Assembly (NCBI RefSeq): GCF_000711295.1
Contig: NZ_JOMJ01000003.1
Coordinates: 2,367,501-2,431,500 of the forward strand
DNA length: 64,000 bases
Reading direction: 5' to 3'
Source: Desulfohalovibrio reitneri
GTDB lineage: Bacteria > Desulfobacterota > Desulfovibrionia > Desulfovibrionales > Desulfovibrionaceae
Shown: positions 38,728 to 47,379 of the stretch, piece by piece
How the letters are laid out: every line of letters starts with the position of its first letter
Position numbering within the stretch: the stretch's first letter is position 1
Notes under the pieces: model-generated
The model's input: the letters and a program-made list of their open reading frames with translations, nothing else
What the model was told of the DNA's origin: nothing
Database searches by the model: none
Made by a program: the position numbers and the translations under genes

Positions 38728-39534
38728 ATGGCTGAATACGGTTCCGGAGCCGCCGCGCCGCTGGCGTGGCTCGGCGGGAGAAGCATCTCCGTTCTGCGGG
38801 AAATGGGGCGGTACGCGCTGTTCGCGGGCAAGTCCCTTGCCTACGTGTTCAAGCCCCCGTTCCAATTCTTCAAGATCATTGAGCAGGTCTACTTCGTTGG
38901 CGTTCGCTCGCTCACGGTCATCCTGCTCATCGCCCTGTTCACCGGCATGGTCCTGGGCCTGCAGGGCTACTACACCCTCATCAAGTTCGGCACGGAAGGG
39001 CTGCTCGGCGCGGCCGTGGCCCTGTCCCTCATCCGCGAGCTGGGGCCGGTGCTCACGGCCATCATGGTCATCGGCAGGGCTGGTTCGGCCATGTCCGCGG
39101 AGATAGGCATCATGCGCATCTCCGAGCAGATCGACGCCCTGGACACCATGGACATCGACCCCATCCGCTTTTTGGTCAGCCCCAAGGTGGCCGGGTCCAT
39201 CATCGCCTTCCCCCTGCTCACCGCCTTGTTCGACGTGGTGGGCATCATCGGCGGCTGGCTCACGGGCGTGGCCATGCTGGGGGTCAACTCCGGCATCTAC
39301 TTCCACCGCATCGAGTCCAGCGTGGGGATGATGGACGTCACCGGCGGCTTCATCAAATCACTCATTTTCGCCCTGGTGGTGGCCACCATGTGCTGCTACC
39401 AGGGGTACACGACCCACCTGCGGTCACGAGGCTTCGGCGCCGTCGGCGTCTCCCTGTCCACAACCACCGCGGTGGTCCTGTCCTGCATTCTGGTGCTGGT
39501 CACGGACTACGTGGTCACGACCTTCTTCATGTAG
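38728..39534 (+). CDS. mlaE: MlaE-family lipid-transport ABC permease, 268 aa
   Basis: The MlaE/permease domain is complete: KPPFQFFKIIEQVYFVGVRS, VILLIALFTGMVLGLQGYYT, ALSLIRELGPVLTAIMVIGR-AGSAMSAEIG (the conserved E-L-G-P-V and G-R-A-G-S motifs), MRISEQIDALDTM and a last helix (LSCILVLVTDYVVTTFFM). It forms the inner-membrane channel of the Mla system that moves phospholipids between the inner and outer membranes. It is first in a five-gene operon, with a sigma-70-like promoter upstream. Confidence 0.95.
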   Translation: MAEYGSGAAAPLAWLGGRSISVLREMGRYALFAGKSLAYVFKPPFQFFKIIEQVYFVGVRSLTVILLIALFTGMVLGLQGYYTLIKFGTEGLLGAAVALSLIRELGPVLTAIMVIGRAGSAMSAEIGIMRISEQIDALDTMDIDPIRFLVSPKVAGSIIAFPLLTALFDVVGIIGGWLTGVAMLGVNSGIYFHRIESSVGMMDVTGGFIKSLIFALVVATMCCYQGYTTHLRSRGFGAVGVSLSTTTAVVLSCILVLVTDYVVTTFFM

Positions 39535-39536
39535 CC

Positions 39537-40751
39537 ATGGCCGAGCCACTCATCCAGTTCAAGGGACTCACCAAGAGCTTTGGGAGCAATCCCGTCCTCG
39601 ATAGGGTGGACCTGCGCATGTACCAGGGCGAGGTCACCTCCATCATCGGCAAGTCCGGCGTTGGCAAAAGCGTCATGATCAAGCACATCGTGGGGCTTCT
39701 GGAGCCGGACGGCGGCGAGATCCTTTTCAAGGGCCGCGACATCCGCTCCATGGACTCGGCCGAGCGGCACGACTTCAAGAGCCGCGTCAGCTACATGTTC
39801 CAGAACAACGCCCTGTTCGACTCCATGACCGTCTTCGAGAACATCGCCCTGCCCCTGCGCGAAAAGACGAAGATGGCCAAGGGGGAGATCGAAAAGAAGG
39901 TCGGGGACATGATCGCCACCCTGGAGCTGGGCGAAGTGGGGGGGAAATATCCCTCCCAGCTCTCCGGGGGCATGCAGAAGCGCGTGGCTCTGGCCCGGGC
40001 CCTCATCAAGAACCCGGAGATCGTGCTTTTCGACGAGCCCACCACCGGGCTGGACCCCCTGCGCAAGAACGCCGTGCTGGCCATGGTGGCCCGCTACCAG
40101 CGGCAGTTCGGCTTCACCGCCATCATGGTCAGCCACGACGTGCCCGACGTCTTCTACGTCTCCAACCGCATCGCCATCCTGGACCAGGGCCGCATCCTCT
40201 TCGAGGGCTCGCCCCTGGAGCTGGAGCGCAGCGGCAACGAGGTGGCGGCCGAATTCATGGGCTCGCTCGAGAGCCTGGAGAACGAGCTTTTGGGCATGGA
40301 GGACAAGCCCAGGCTGGCCGACCGCTTCAAGGAGAAGGCTGACGAGTGGGGGCTGGACTGCTCTCTGCTTTACGCGCGGGTGGAGGGTATGGCCGAACTG
40401 CGGCGCACCGCAGGTGAACTGGCAGCCCACCGCCTGCTTGACAGGATTCTCGATGCCGTGCGCCGCCGGGCGGGGGACCGGTTCCTGGCCGGGCGCTGGG
40501 GGGCGGACGAACTTGTCTGCCTGCTGCCCGGGGACACGGCGGACGGTGTTATTGAAGCGATGCCGGACGAGCTCGCCGCGGAGGAGATTTTCAGCGGCCG
40601 TCACGCCCTGGCCGAGTGCGCGTCTTTCCGGGTTCTGGCCGGGGCCGCCGCCCGCGCCGGGGACGAGCCGGTGGGGAAGCTGGTTGAGCGCGCGGCCGGC
40701 GACCTGCGCGAGGTCGCGGGGGAGGATTGCGCAAAGGAGGATGCGACATGA
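39537..40751 (+). CDS. mlaF: MlaF-type ATPase with C-terminal degenerate GGDEF-like domain, 404 aa
   Basis: Residues 1-250 are an ABC ATPase: Walker A GKSGVGKS (38-45), signature LSGGM (142-146), Walker B IVLFDEPT (162-169) and the switch His (SH at 199-200). It energises MlaE. Residues ~262-395 are extra; MlaF is normally ~270 aa. They show the layout of a GGDEF domain: LLYARVEGMAELRRTAGELA, helix LLDRILDAVRRRAG, the signature strand-turn GRWGADELVCLLPG with GADEL instead of GGDEF, and a terminal ASFRVLAGAAARAGD...RAAGDLREV segment. The active site is not conserved, so it is probably inactive as a cyclase but could bind nucleotide or regulate transport. The next gene, mlaD, starts within its stop codon (ATGA). 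Confidence 0.88.
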   Translation: MAEPLIQFKGLTKSFGSNPVLDRVDLRMYQGEVTSIIGKSGVGKSVMIKHIVGLLEPDGGEILFKGRDIRSMDSAERHDFKSRVSYMFQNNALFDSMTVFENIALPLREKTKMAKGEIEKKVGDMIATLELGEVGGKYPSQLSGGMQKRVALARALIKNPEIVLFDEPTTGLDPLRKNAVLAMVARYQRQFGFTAIMVSHDVPDVFYVSNRIAILDQGRILFEGSPLELERSGNEVAAEFMGSLESLENELLGMEDKPRLADRFKEKADEWGLDCSLLYARVEGMAELRRTAGELAAHRLLDRILDAVRRRAGDRFLAGRWGADELVCLLPGDTADGVIEAMPDELAAEEIFSGRHALAECASFRVLAGAAARAGDEPVGKLVERAAGDLREVAGEDCAKEDAT

Positions 40752-41200
40752 ACAAATCGAGCGTGGAAACCGCCGTGGGGGTCTTCGTGCTCATCTGCCT
40801 GCTCTGTGTGGGGTACCTCACGGTCAGGCTGGGGCAGATGCAGCTCATGGGCGGAGACACCTACACCGTACAGGCGCGGTTCACCTCGGTGGCCGGGCTC
40901 AAGGAGGGCAGCTCCGTGGAGCTTGCCGGGGTGCAAATCGGACAGGTCAGAGACATCAGCCTCAACCAGGACTACTACTTGGCCGAGGTGGTCATGAGTG
41001 TGGACAACGAGGTCAAGCTCAGTCAGGATTCAATCGTCTCTGTCAAGACCCAGGGCCTCATCGGGGACAAGTACCTCAATATTTCCCCCGGCGGCTCCCC
41101 GGATTTCGTGGAGCCCGGAGGGACCCTCACCGAGACCGAGTCCGCCGTGGACATCGAGGGCCTTATCAGCAAGTACGCCTTCGGCAGCGTGGAAGAATGA
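40748..41200 (+). CDS. mlaD: MlaD-family lipid-binding protein, 150 aa
   Basis: The start at 40748 overlaps the mlaF stop, with AAAGGAGG upstream. One N-terminal membrane anchor (VGVFVLICLLCVGYLTVRLG) is followed by the MCE/MlaD domain: YTVQARFTSVAGLKEGSSVE, LAGVQIGQVRDISL, KLSQDSIVSVKTQGLIGDKY, LNISPGG. Length and anchor match the MlaD unit that binds phospholipid in the periplasm as a hexamer on MlaE. It is followed by mlaC with a 4-bp overlap. Confidence 0.95.
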   Translation: MNKSSVETAVGVFVLICLLCVGYLTVRLGQMQLMGGDTYTVQARFTSVAGLKEGSSVELAGVQIGQVRDISLNQDYYLAEVVMSVDNEVKLSQDSIVSVKTQGLIGDKYLNISPGGSPDFVEPGGTLTETESAVDIEGLISKYAFGSVEE

Positions 41201-41838
41201 ACCCCAACCCGGGCCAGTACCGCATGAAACGCATCACCCGTCGCCCAACTCTTTTGCCTCTGTTCGCCCTGCTGGCGTCCCTTTGCCTCGCCGCCCCCGT
41301 CAGCGCGGGCGAACCCATGGACGTGGTCCAAAAGGCCATGGACAAGACCCTGTCCATCCTGACCAACCCCGACTACTCCGACAGCGAGCAGCGCAGCCGC
41401 ATCAAGGACGTGGCGGACGAGTATTTCGATTACGTGGAGCTTTCCCGCCGCACCCTGGCCAGGCACTGGAACCGCCTGGACATGGAGCAGAAGAAGGAGT
41501 TCGTCCACCTCTACCGCGACCTGCTGGCCAAGACCTACCTGGACAACATCACCGGCTATTCCGACGAGACCGTGGTCTACGGCCGGGAGATTCCCCTGGA
41601 CGACGACCAGACCGAGGTGCGCACCACCATCCGCACCGCCTCCAAGGACGTCCCGGTCTTCTATCGCCTCATCAACCGCAAGGGCGACTGGAAGGTCTAC
41701 GACATCAAGGTCGAGGGCGTCAGCCTGGTGCAGAACTACCGCTCCCAGTTCAACGACATCCTGGTGGACAAGAGCCCTGACGAAATGCTGGCCGACCTGC
41801 GCCGGAAGATAGCCAAGGACAAGGCGGAGGCCCAATGA
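41197..41838 (+). CDS. mlaC: MlaC-family periplasmic phospholipid-binding protein, 213 aa
   Basis: The ATG at 41197 overlaps the mlaD stop (ATGA). A later ATG at 41224 (MKRITRRP) would give a shorter signal peptide. The signal (LLPLFALLASLCLAAPVSAG) precedes the MlaC/Ttg2D fold: ADEYFDYVELSRRTLARHWN, EQKKEFVHLYRDLLAKTYLD, VPVFYRLINRKGDWKVYDIK, VEGVSLVQNYRSQF. MlaC shuttles phospholipid between MlaA at the outer membrane and MlaD. Its gene order in the operon is normal. Confidence 0.94.
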   Translation: MNPNPGQYRMKRITRRPTLLPLFALLASLCLAAPVSAGEPMDVVQKAMDKTLSILTNPDYSDSEQRSRIKDVADEYFDYVELSRRTLARHWNRLDMEQKKEFVHLYRDLLAKTYLDNITGYSDETVVYGREIPLDDDQTEVRTTIRTASKDVPVFYRLINRKGDWKVYDIKVEGVSLVQNYRSQFNDILVDKSPDEMLADLRRKIAKDKAEAQ

Positions 41839-42791
41839 TCCGCGCCGCGCGCTTCCCCCTGCTGGCCGCCGCGCTGGTCGTGCTGCTGGCCGGAACCGCC
41901 CTGGCCGCCCAGCCCTATTGGCAGGACGAGGGCTACCGGGGCGTCCCGGCCGATCGGGCCGACGAGCCGGTCATGGTGGCCCGCGCCTACCGGCCCGCCT
42001 CCGAGGCGGAGCTGGCCCGGCGGGCGGAGGTGCGCGAACTGCTCCTGCTGGCCCAGGCCGACGAGGAGCTGTTCAGCGAGGACGAGCTGGCCTCGGAGTG
42101 GACGCCGGAGGAGGGGGAAGCGCCCGCCACGACCCGCGAGGACCCCTGGGAGGGGTTCAACAGGGCCATGTTCGAGTTCAACGACTTTTTCTACATGTAC
42201 CTGCTGGAACCCACCTCCACGGTCTACGCCGTGGTCATCCCGGAGCTGTTCCGCCACGGCATCAGCAACGCCTACGACAACGTCCGCTACCCAATCCGGC
42301 TGGTCAACAACCTGCTGCAGGGCAAGCTGGAGAACGCCGGACGCGAGACGCTGAAATTCCTCTCCAACACCGTGTTCGGCTTCCTGGGCCTGGTGGAGGT
42401 CACCCGCGACAAGGCTTTCCTCAACCCCCCGGAGCAGGACCTGGGCAAGACCTTCCGCGTCTGGGGCGCGGAAACCGGCCCTTATGTGGTCTGGCCCGTG
42501 CTCGGCCCCTCCACCATCCGCAATACCGTGGGCGACGTGGGCGACGGCTTCCTGGACCCGGTGAACTACGTGCGCCCCTACTACTGGCCGTACGTGCTGC
42601 ACGCCCACGACCGGGTCAACCAGACCTCCCTGCGGCTGGGCGACTACGGCAAGTTCAAGGAGTCCTCCCTGGACCCCTACGTGGCCTTGCGCAGCCTCTA
42701 CTTCCAGTCCCGCGAGGCCAAGGAGATCGACCCCTGGAGGGACGACGGCAACGCCACCGCCAAACAGGCCGAAGAGGTGCCCGGTTTCTAG
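41835..42791 (+). CDS. mlaA: MlaA/VacJ-family protein lacking a lipobox, 318 aa
   Basis: The MlaA core is clear: DPWEGFNRAMFEFNDFFYMY, DNVRYPIRLVNNLLQGKLEN, FLSNTVFGFLGLVEVTR, FRVWGAETGPYVVWPVLGPS and the C-terminal NQTSLRLGDYGKFKESSLDP. MlaA extracts mislocalised phospholipid from the outer membrane. In contrast to E. coli MlaA, the signal peptide (LLAAALVVLLAGTALAAQPY) has no Cys, so it is processed by signal peptidase I rather than lipidated. About 75 residues (26-100) form a low-complexity acidic/Arg insert before the core. It overlaps mlaC by 4 bp. Confidence 0.92.
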   Translation: MIRAARFPLLAAALVVLLAGTALAAQPYWQDEGYRGVPADRADEPVMVARAYRPASEAELARRAEVRELLLLAQADEELFSEDELASEWTPEEGEAPATTREDPWEGFNRAMFEFNDFFYMYLLEPTSTVYAVVIPELFRHGISNAYDNVRYPIRLVNNLLQGKLENAGRETLKFLSNTVFGFLGLVEVTRDKAFLNPPEQDLGKTFRVWGAETGPYVVWPVLGPSTIRNTVGDVGDGFLDPVNYVRPYYWPYVLHAHDRVNQTSLRLGDYGKFKESSLDPYVALRSLYFQSREAKEIDPWRDDGNATAKQAEEVPGF

Positions 42792-42813
42792 ACCGGCCGG
42801 GCCGGGGGAAGCC

Positions 42814-44136
42814 ATGCCCGACGTGCTGGAAATCCTGGACCGGGCCGCCCGGGGCGAACGCCTGGGCGGCGGGCCCCTTGACGATCTCATTGGCGGTTAC
42901 GTCCGGGGTGACGTCCCCGACTACCAGATGGCGGCCTGGCTCATGGCCGCCCGCATCCACGGACTTGATTTCGACGACACCTTCGCCTTGACCCGGGCCA
43001 TGCTCGCCTCCGGGGAGACGCTCTCCTGGCCGGACGGCTGGCGCGTGGGCGACAAGCACTCCACCGGCGGGGTGGGGGACAAGACTTCCTTTCTGGTGGG
43101 CCCCATCTGCGCCGCCCTGGGCGTGCGGGTGCCCATGGTGGCCGGGCGCGGTTTGGGCCACACCGGCGGTACCCTGGACAAGCTGGAGGCCGTGCCCGGC
43201 TACCGCGCCGACCTCTCCCTTCAGGAGATGCGACGAGTGATGGAGGAAACCGGGCTGTGCATCACCGGCCAGACCAAGGAGATCGCCCCGGCGGACCGCA
43301 AGCTGTACGCCCTGCGCGACGCCACCGCCACCGTGGCCGAGGCCGGGCTCATCACCTCCTCCATCCTTTCCAAGAAGCTGGCCGAAGGGCTGACCGGGCT
43401 GGTCATGGACGTCAAATGCGGGTCCGGTGCCTTCATGCGAACCCTGGACGAGGCCGAGGAGCTGGCCTCGCGTCTGGTGGGGCTGGGGCGGCGGCTGGGC
43501 CTTCCGGTGACCGCCCTCATCTCCAGCATGGACCAGCCCCTGGGCGCGGCCTGCGGCAACGGGGTGGAGGTGGCCGAGGCCGCCTCCCTGCTGCGCGGGG
43601 CGCGCCACGCCGCTTCCGAGGACCTGCGCTCCCTCTCCCTGGAACTGTCCGCCCACCTCGTCCTGCTCACCGGCGCGGCCTGGGATCTGGACGAGGCCCG
43701 CGCCAAGTGCGAACGCGCCCTGGAGTCCGGCGCGGCCCTGGACGTTTTCCGCAAGACCCTGCGCGTCCAGGGTGGCGTGGAGGCGGCCCTGGACCCGGGC
43801 GGCCCGCTGCCCGCCGCGCCGTACATCCATCACCTGGAGGCGGAGTCCTCGGGCTGGCTGGAGCGGGCCGACGCCCTGGCTGTGGGCCGGGCCTGTGTGC
43901 GGCTGGGCGCGGGCAGGAGCCGCAAGGAGGACGACGTGGACCCGGCCGTGGGCGTGGTGCTGGAGCGCAAGGTTGGCGACGAGGTGGAGGCGGGCGAGAC
44001 GCTCTGCCAGGTCCACTACCGCGACGAGGCCAGCCTGGACCGCGCCCTGCCGCTGCTGCGCGAGGCCTTCGCCGTGAGCGAATCCCCGGCGGCGCAGCCC
44101 ATGCTCATCCAGGGCGTGTTCTCCACACTGGCCTGA
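42814..44136 (+). CDS. deoA: Thymidine phosphorylase, 440 aa
   Basis: DeoA/PynP family motifs: DYQMAAWLMAARIHGLD, SGETLSWPDGWRVGDKHSTG (the G-D-K-H-S-T-G-G phosphate site), ISGRGLGHTGGTLDKLEA-type loop VAGRGLGHTGGTLDKLEAVP, ITGQTKEIAPADRKLYALRD and a PYNP-C C-terminal domain. It cleaves thymidine (and related pyrimidine nucleosides) with phosphate. It starts 22 bp after mlaA on the same strand and is convergent with the cytidine deaminase gene, suggesting nucleoside salvage. Confidence 0.95.
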   Translation: MPDVLEILDRAARGERLGGGPLDDLIGGYVRGDVPDYQMAAWLMAARIHGLDFDDTFALTRAMLASGETLSWPDGWRVGDKHSTGGVGDKTSFLVGPICAALGVRVPMVAGRGLGHTGGTLDKLEAVPGYRADLSLQEMRRVMEETGLCITGQTKEIAPADRKLYALRDATATVAEAGLITSSILSKKLAEGLTGLVMDVKCGSGAFMRTLDEAEELASRLVGLGRRLGLPVTALISSMDQPLGAACGNGVEVAEAASLLRGARHAASEDLRSLSLELSAHLVLLTGAAWDLDEARAKCERALESGAALDVFRKTLRVQGGVEAALDPGGPLPAAPYIHHLEAESSGWLERADALAVGRACVRLGAGRSRKEDDVDPAVGVVLERKVGDEVEAGETLCQVHYRDEASLDRALPLLREAFAVSESPAAQPMLIQGVFSTLA

Positions 44137-44137
44137 T

Positions 44138-44527
44138 CTACCCGTTCAGCCCGAAGGCGTGGGGAAGCAGGTCTTCCGGGGTGTAGACCCCGCTTTCCGT
44201 AACCACCCAGGCCCCCGGGGCCAACTCGGCCAGCCACTGGCGGCAGGCCCCGCAGGGCGTGGTGGCGGACGGGTCCTCGCCCACGGCGTCCGGGCAGGCC
44301 ACGGCCACGCCAGTCACCTGATGCTCTCCGGCGGTCACGGCCGCGGCCAGGGCGCTGCGTTCGGCGCACAGCCCCAGGCCGTAGCAGGCGTTCTCCACGT
44401 TGACCCCGGTGTAGACGGTTCCTCCCGCCAGCACGGCCGCGCCCACCCGGAAGCCGGAGTAGGGGGCGTAGGCGTTGCGGGCGGCTTGGCGGGCCTTTTC
44501 CAGCAGGCTTCGCTGGGCGTCGGTCAT
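44138..44527 (-). CDS. cdd: Cytidine deaminase (tetrameric type), 129 aa
   Basis: The zinc site is in ENACYGLGLCAERSALAAAV (Cys54, Glu56) and TTPCGACRQWLAEL (Cys92, Cys95), the C-A-E/P-C-x-x-C pattern of short cytidine deaminases. The length of 129 residues is typical. It converts cytidine or deoxycytidine to uridine or deoxyuridine. The stop is 2 bp from the convergent deoA stop, linking two salvage genes. Confidence 0.95.
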   Translation of the reverse strand: MTDAQRSLLEKARQAARNAYAPYSGFRVGAAVLAGGTVYTGVNVENACYGLGLCAERSALAAAVTAGEHQVTGVAVACPDAVGEDPSATTPCGACRQWLAELAPGAWVVTESGVYTPEDLLPHAFGLNG

Positions 44528-44579
44528 GGCTTCTCCTCGTTTACTGGCGGGCGGGACTGGGGTATGGTCCCTCCCCACC

Positions 44580-45941
44580 GTGAGCGACGTCAAGACATCT
44601 TCCCCACTTCATATCGTCGGCGGCGGCCTGGCCGGGTGCGAATGCGCCTGGGCCCTGGCCCGCGCCGGGCTGCCCGCGCGCCTCTACGAGATGCGCCCCC
44701 AGACAACCACCCCGGCCCACGAGACCGGGCGGCTGGCCGAACTGGTCTGCTCCAACTCCTTCCGCTCCGACGAGGAGGCCACCGCCGTGGGCCTGCTCAA
44801 GCGGGAGATGGAGGGACTCGGCTCCCTGGTCATGGAGACCGCCAGGGCCACGGCCGTGCCCGCGGGCAAAGCCCTGGCAGTGGACCGCGCCCGCTTCGCC
44901 GGGGAGATAACCGACCGGCTGGAGAATCATCCCCTGGTGGAGGTGGTCCGCCGCGAGGTCACATCCCTGGACGACCCGGAGCTGCAAGGCGGGGCGGGCA
45001 TCGTGGTGGCCGCCGGGCCGCTGGCCTCCGATCCCCTGGCGGCCGACCTCGCCCGCGTCATCGGCGTGGGCCATCTGGCCTTTTTCGACGCCATCGCGCC
45101 CATCGTCTCCTTCGACTCCATCGACATGGAACACGCCTTCTGGGGCTCGCGCTGGCGGCCCGAGGACGACGACTACCTCAACTGTCCATTGAACGAGGCG
45201 GAGTACCACGCCCTGGTGGAGGAGCTGCGCACCGCCGGACGGGTGCCCAGCAAAGAGTTCGAGCGCCATTTCGAGGCCTGTCTGCCGGTGGAGGAGATGG
45301 CCGACCGGGGGGAGATGACCCTGGCCTTCGGCCCGCTGAAGCCGGTGGGGCTGACCGACCCCCGCACCGGGGAGCGGCCCTACGCCGTGGTGCAGCTGCG
45401 GGCGGAGAACCTGGAGCGCACCGCCTTCAACCTGGTGGGCTTCCAGACCAAGCTGACCTACCCGGAGCAGAAGCGCGTCTTTTCCCTGATCCCCGCCCTG
45501 CGCGAGGCGGAGTTTCTGCGCCTCGGCTCCATCCACCGCAACACCTTCGTGAACGCCCCCCGCGTGCTGGACGGGCGGCTGCGGCTTCTGGCCAGGCCGG
45601 AAGTGCGGCTGGCCGGGCAGATCACCGGGGTGGAAGGCTATCTGGAGTCGGCCGCCTGCGGACTGTGGGCGGGCATGCTGGCGGCCTCGGAGGCGCGCGG
45701 GCTGGAGATTCCCCGGCCCCCGGCGGAGACCGCCCTGGGCGCGCTCATGGGACACCTGCGCACCGAGGCCAAGGACTTCCAGCCCTCCAACGTCAATTTC
45801 GGCCTCATGCCCGCGCTGGGGCGCAAGATGCCCAAGCGCAAGCGCAAGGAGGCCTACGCCGAGCGCGCGGCCGAAGCCTTTTCCGCGTGGACGGGGGGAT
45901 TGCCGGACCTGGGGCTGGTTGGCCGGGACCGGGCGGAGTGA
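44580..45941 (+). CDS. trmFO: Methylenetetrahydrofolate-tRNA-(uracil-5-)-methyltransferase TrmFO, 453 aa
   Basis: A GTG start at 44580 (VSDVKTSSPLHIVGGGLAGC) is used. The FAD-binding VGGGLAGCECAWALA is followed by the TrmFO/GidA-like CSNSFRSDEEATAVGLLKRE, YLNCPLNEAEYHALVEELR, FEACLPVEEMADRGEMTLAF-GPLKPVGL and the C-terminal QITGVEGYLESAACGLWAGM. TrmFO uses FAD and methylene-THF to make 5-methyluridine-54 in tRNA. It is monocistronic here. Confidence 0.95.
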   Translation: MSDVKTSSPLHIVGGGLAGCECAWALARAGLPARLYEMRPQTTTPAHETGRLAELVCSNSFRSDEEATAVGLLKREMEGLGSLVMETARATAVPAGKALAVDRARFAGEITDRLENHPLVEVVRREVTSLDDPELQGGAGIVVAAGPLASDPLAADLARVIGVGHLAFFDAIAPIVSFDSIDMEHAFWGSRWRPEDDDYLNCPLNEAEYHALVEELRTAGRVPSKEFERHFEACLPVEEMADRGEMTLAFGPLKPVGLTDPRTGERPYAVVQLRAENLERTAFNLVGFQTKLTYPEQKRVFSLIPALREAEFLRLGSIHRNTFVNAPRVLDGRLRLLARPEVRLAGQITGVEGYLESAACGLWAGMLAASEARGLEIPRPPAETALGALMGHLRTEAKDFQPSNVNFGLMPALGRKMPKRKRKEAYAERAAEAFSAWTGGLPDLGLVGRDRAE

Positions 45942-45947
45942 GCCGGG

Positions 45948-46292
45948 TTAGCCCTGCTTTTCCTTGCGCAGGATGAGCAGGGCCACCAGGTAGAATACGC
46001 CGTTGAGGCCCACCAGGGAAATGAAGCCGTAGGCGTGCAGGTTCTCCGGCAGCGTGGCGCGGAGGGCGAAGAAGAGGACGGCCAGCAGGGCCGTGGCGGT
46101 GATGAAGGTGGCAGGCAAAGGCAGCGGGCCGCTGGAGGCCTTCCGGCGGACCAGCGTGGGCACGCCCAGCATGAGCAGGGCGGACAGGACCAGGGTGGCC
46201 GGAATGAGCAACAGCTCGGGCTGCCAGTAGAAGTCGCTGGCGATGAGGGCGATGTAGGCGAGGACCGCCAGGATGGTCAGAATGCTCTTCAT
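45948..46292 (-). CDS. Small multi-pass membrane protein, 114 aa
   Basis: It has four hydrophobic helices: MKSILTILAVLAYIALIASD, LLLIPATLVLSALLMLGVPT, ATFITATALLAVLFFALRAT and YGFISLVGLNGVFYLVALLI, with a short charged end RKEKQG. No known family recognised. It is convergent with trmFO and divergent from the rhomboid gene. Function unknown. Confidence 0.6.
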   Translation of the reverse strand: MKSILTILAVLAYIALIASDFYWQPELLLIPATLVLSALLMLGVPTLVRRKASSGPLPLPATFITATALLAVLFFALRATLPENLHAYGFISLVGLNGVFYLVALLILRKEKQG

Positions 46293-46352
46293 GGTGCGCT
46301 CCCGAAGGGGGCACTCTTACCCCAAAACATCCGGCTTGCAAAGGGTGGCGTG

Positions 46353-47318
46353 GTGAGTCCGGGCTGGCGCGTTCCGCCACGGCCCAGGCGGCGTCCCGAG
46401 TCCGGAGAGCGGCGAAGGGAACGGCCCCGGCCGACCCCTCCCGGCGATGAGCGGTACGCCACCCTGCACTGGGGGCTGTCCCGCCACCGGGCCAGGGAGC
46501 TGGCCCTGGTGCTGGAGGCGAGGGATGTGGAGTTCGACCTGCGGCGGGAGTTTTCCGGCTGGCGGCTCCTGGCGCCGGAGGAGGAGGCGGAGCGCGCCCG
46601 GGCGGAGCTTGCCGCCTACCACAGCGAGAACATGGGCGGCGGGCGGCCCCAGCCCCTGCCTGACACCGGGGCCGCGCCCGTGGTGCCCGCGCTGCTGGTC
46701 TGCCTGCTGGTTCCGTTCCACGTCCTGGCCACCCGCCCATGGCCCAGATGGGGCGTCTACCCTCACGAATTGTACGCCGCAGGACAGGCGGACTCCGGGG
46801 CCATGCTGACAGGGGAGGCGTTCCGCGCCCTGACCGCCCTGACCCTGCACGGCGACGCGGCCCACCTGTTGGGCAACGTGGTGGTGGGCGCGGTCTTCGC
46901 GGCCCTGCTCTGCCGCCGCGCCGGAACCGGCCCGGGCATGCTGGCCCTGGTGCTGTCCGGCATGCTGGGCAATCTGCTCAACGCCTGGATGCGCGGGCCG
47001 GGACACCTGTCCATCGGCTTCTCCACGGCGGTCTTCGGCGCGGCCGGGCTTTTGGGTGCGCTGGGCTTCTGGGGCGGCCACCGCTCACCCATGGCCTCGG
47101 TGGCCGCGGGGCTGGGGCTTTTGGGCCTGCTGGGCGTTGGCGGCGAGCGCACCGACCTGGGCGCGCACGTATTCGGCTTCGCCGCTGGGCTGGCCCTGGG
47201 CGCGGGGCTGGGCTGGCTGCTCACCCGCCTGGGCCGACCCGGCCCGGCGGTGGACGGCTGGCTGACGGTCTGCGCCGTGGCCTTGCCTGTCTGGGCCTGG
47301 TTCGTGGCCCTGGGCTGA
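46353..47318 (+). CDS. Rhomboid-family intramembrane serine protease, 321 aa
   Basis: GTG codons at 46350 and 46353 lie just after AAAGGG; the first ATG downstream would remove conserved sequence. The N-terminal ~110 residues are cytoplasmic (YATLHWGLSRHRARELALVL; DLRREFSGWRLLAPEEEAER), resembling the GlpG N-domain. Then six helices follow, with AAHLLGNVVVGAVFAALLCR (the H-x-x-x-N motif), the catalytic Ser in GFSTAVFGAAGLLG and His in DLGAHVFGFAAGLALG. It is predicted to cleave membrane proteins within the bilayer. It is a single gene, and its end overlaps the terminator of the convergent ferritin-like gene. Confidence 0.87.
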   Translation: MSPGWRVPPRPRRRPESGERRRERPRPTPPGDERYATLHWGLSRHRARELALVLEARDVEFDLRREFSGWRLLAPEEEAERARAELAAYHSENMGGGRPQPLPDTGAAPVVPALLVCLLVPFHVLATRPWPRWGVYPHELYAAGQADSGAMLTGEAFRALTALTLHGDAAHLLGNVVVGAVFAALLCRRAGTGPGMLALVLSGMLGNLLNAWMRGPGHLSIGFSTAVFGAAGLLGALGFWGGHRSPMASVAAGLGLLGLLGVGGERTDLGAHVFGFAAGLALGAGLGWLLTRLGRPGPAVDGWLTVCAVALPVWAWFVALG

Positions 47319-47354
47319 AAAAAGCCCCGCCCGGGCACGCGGCCAAGACGGGGC
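47317..47354 (-). terminator. Intrinsic terminator of the ferritin-like gene
   Basis: On the minus strand GCCCCG pairs with CGGGGC around an 18-19 nt GC-rich loop and is followed by TTTTTT. It lies 25 bp after the ferritin-like stop codon and overlaps the rhomboid stop. Confidence 0.7.
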
Positions 47355-47379
47355 GAACGGGTCGGAAGAAGGGCTGAGG

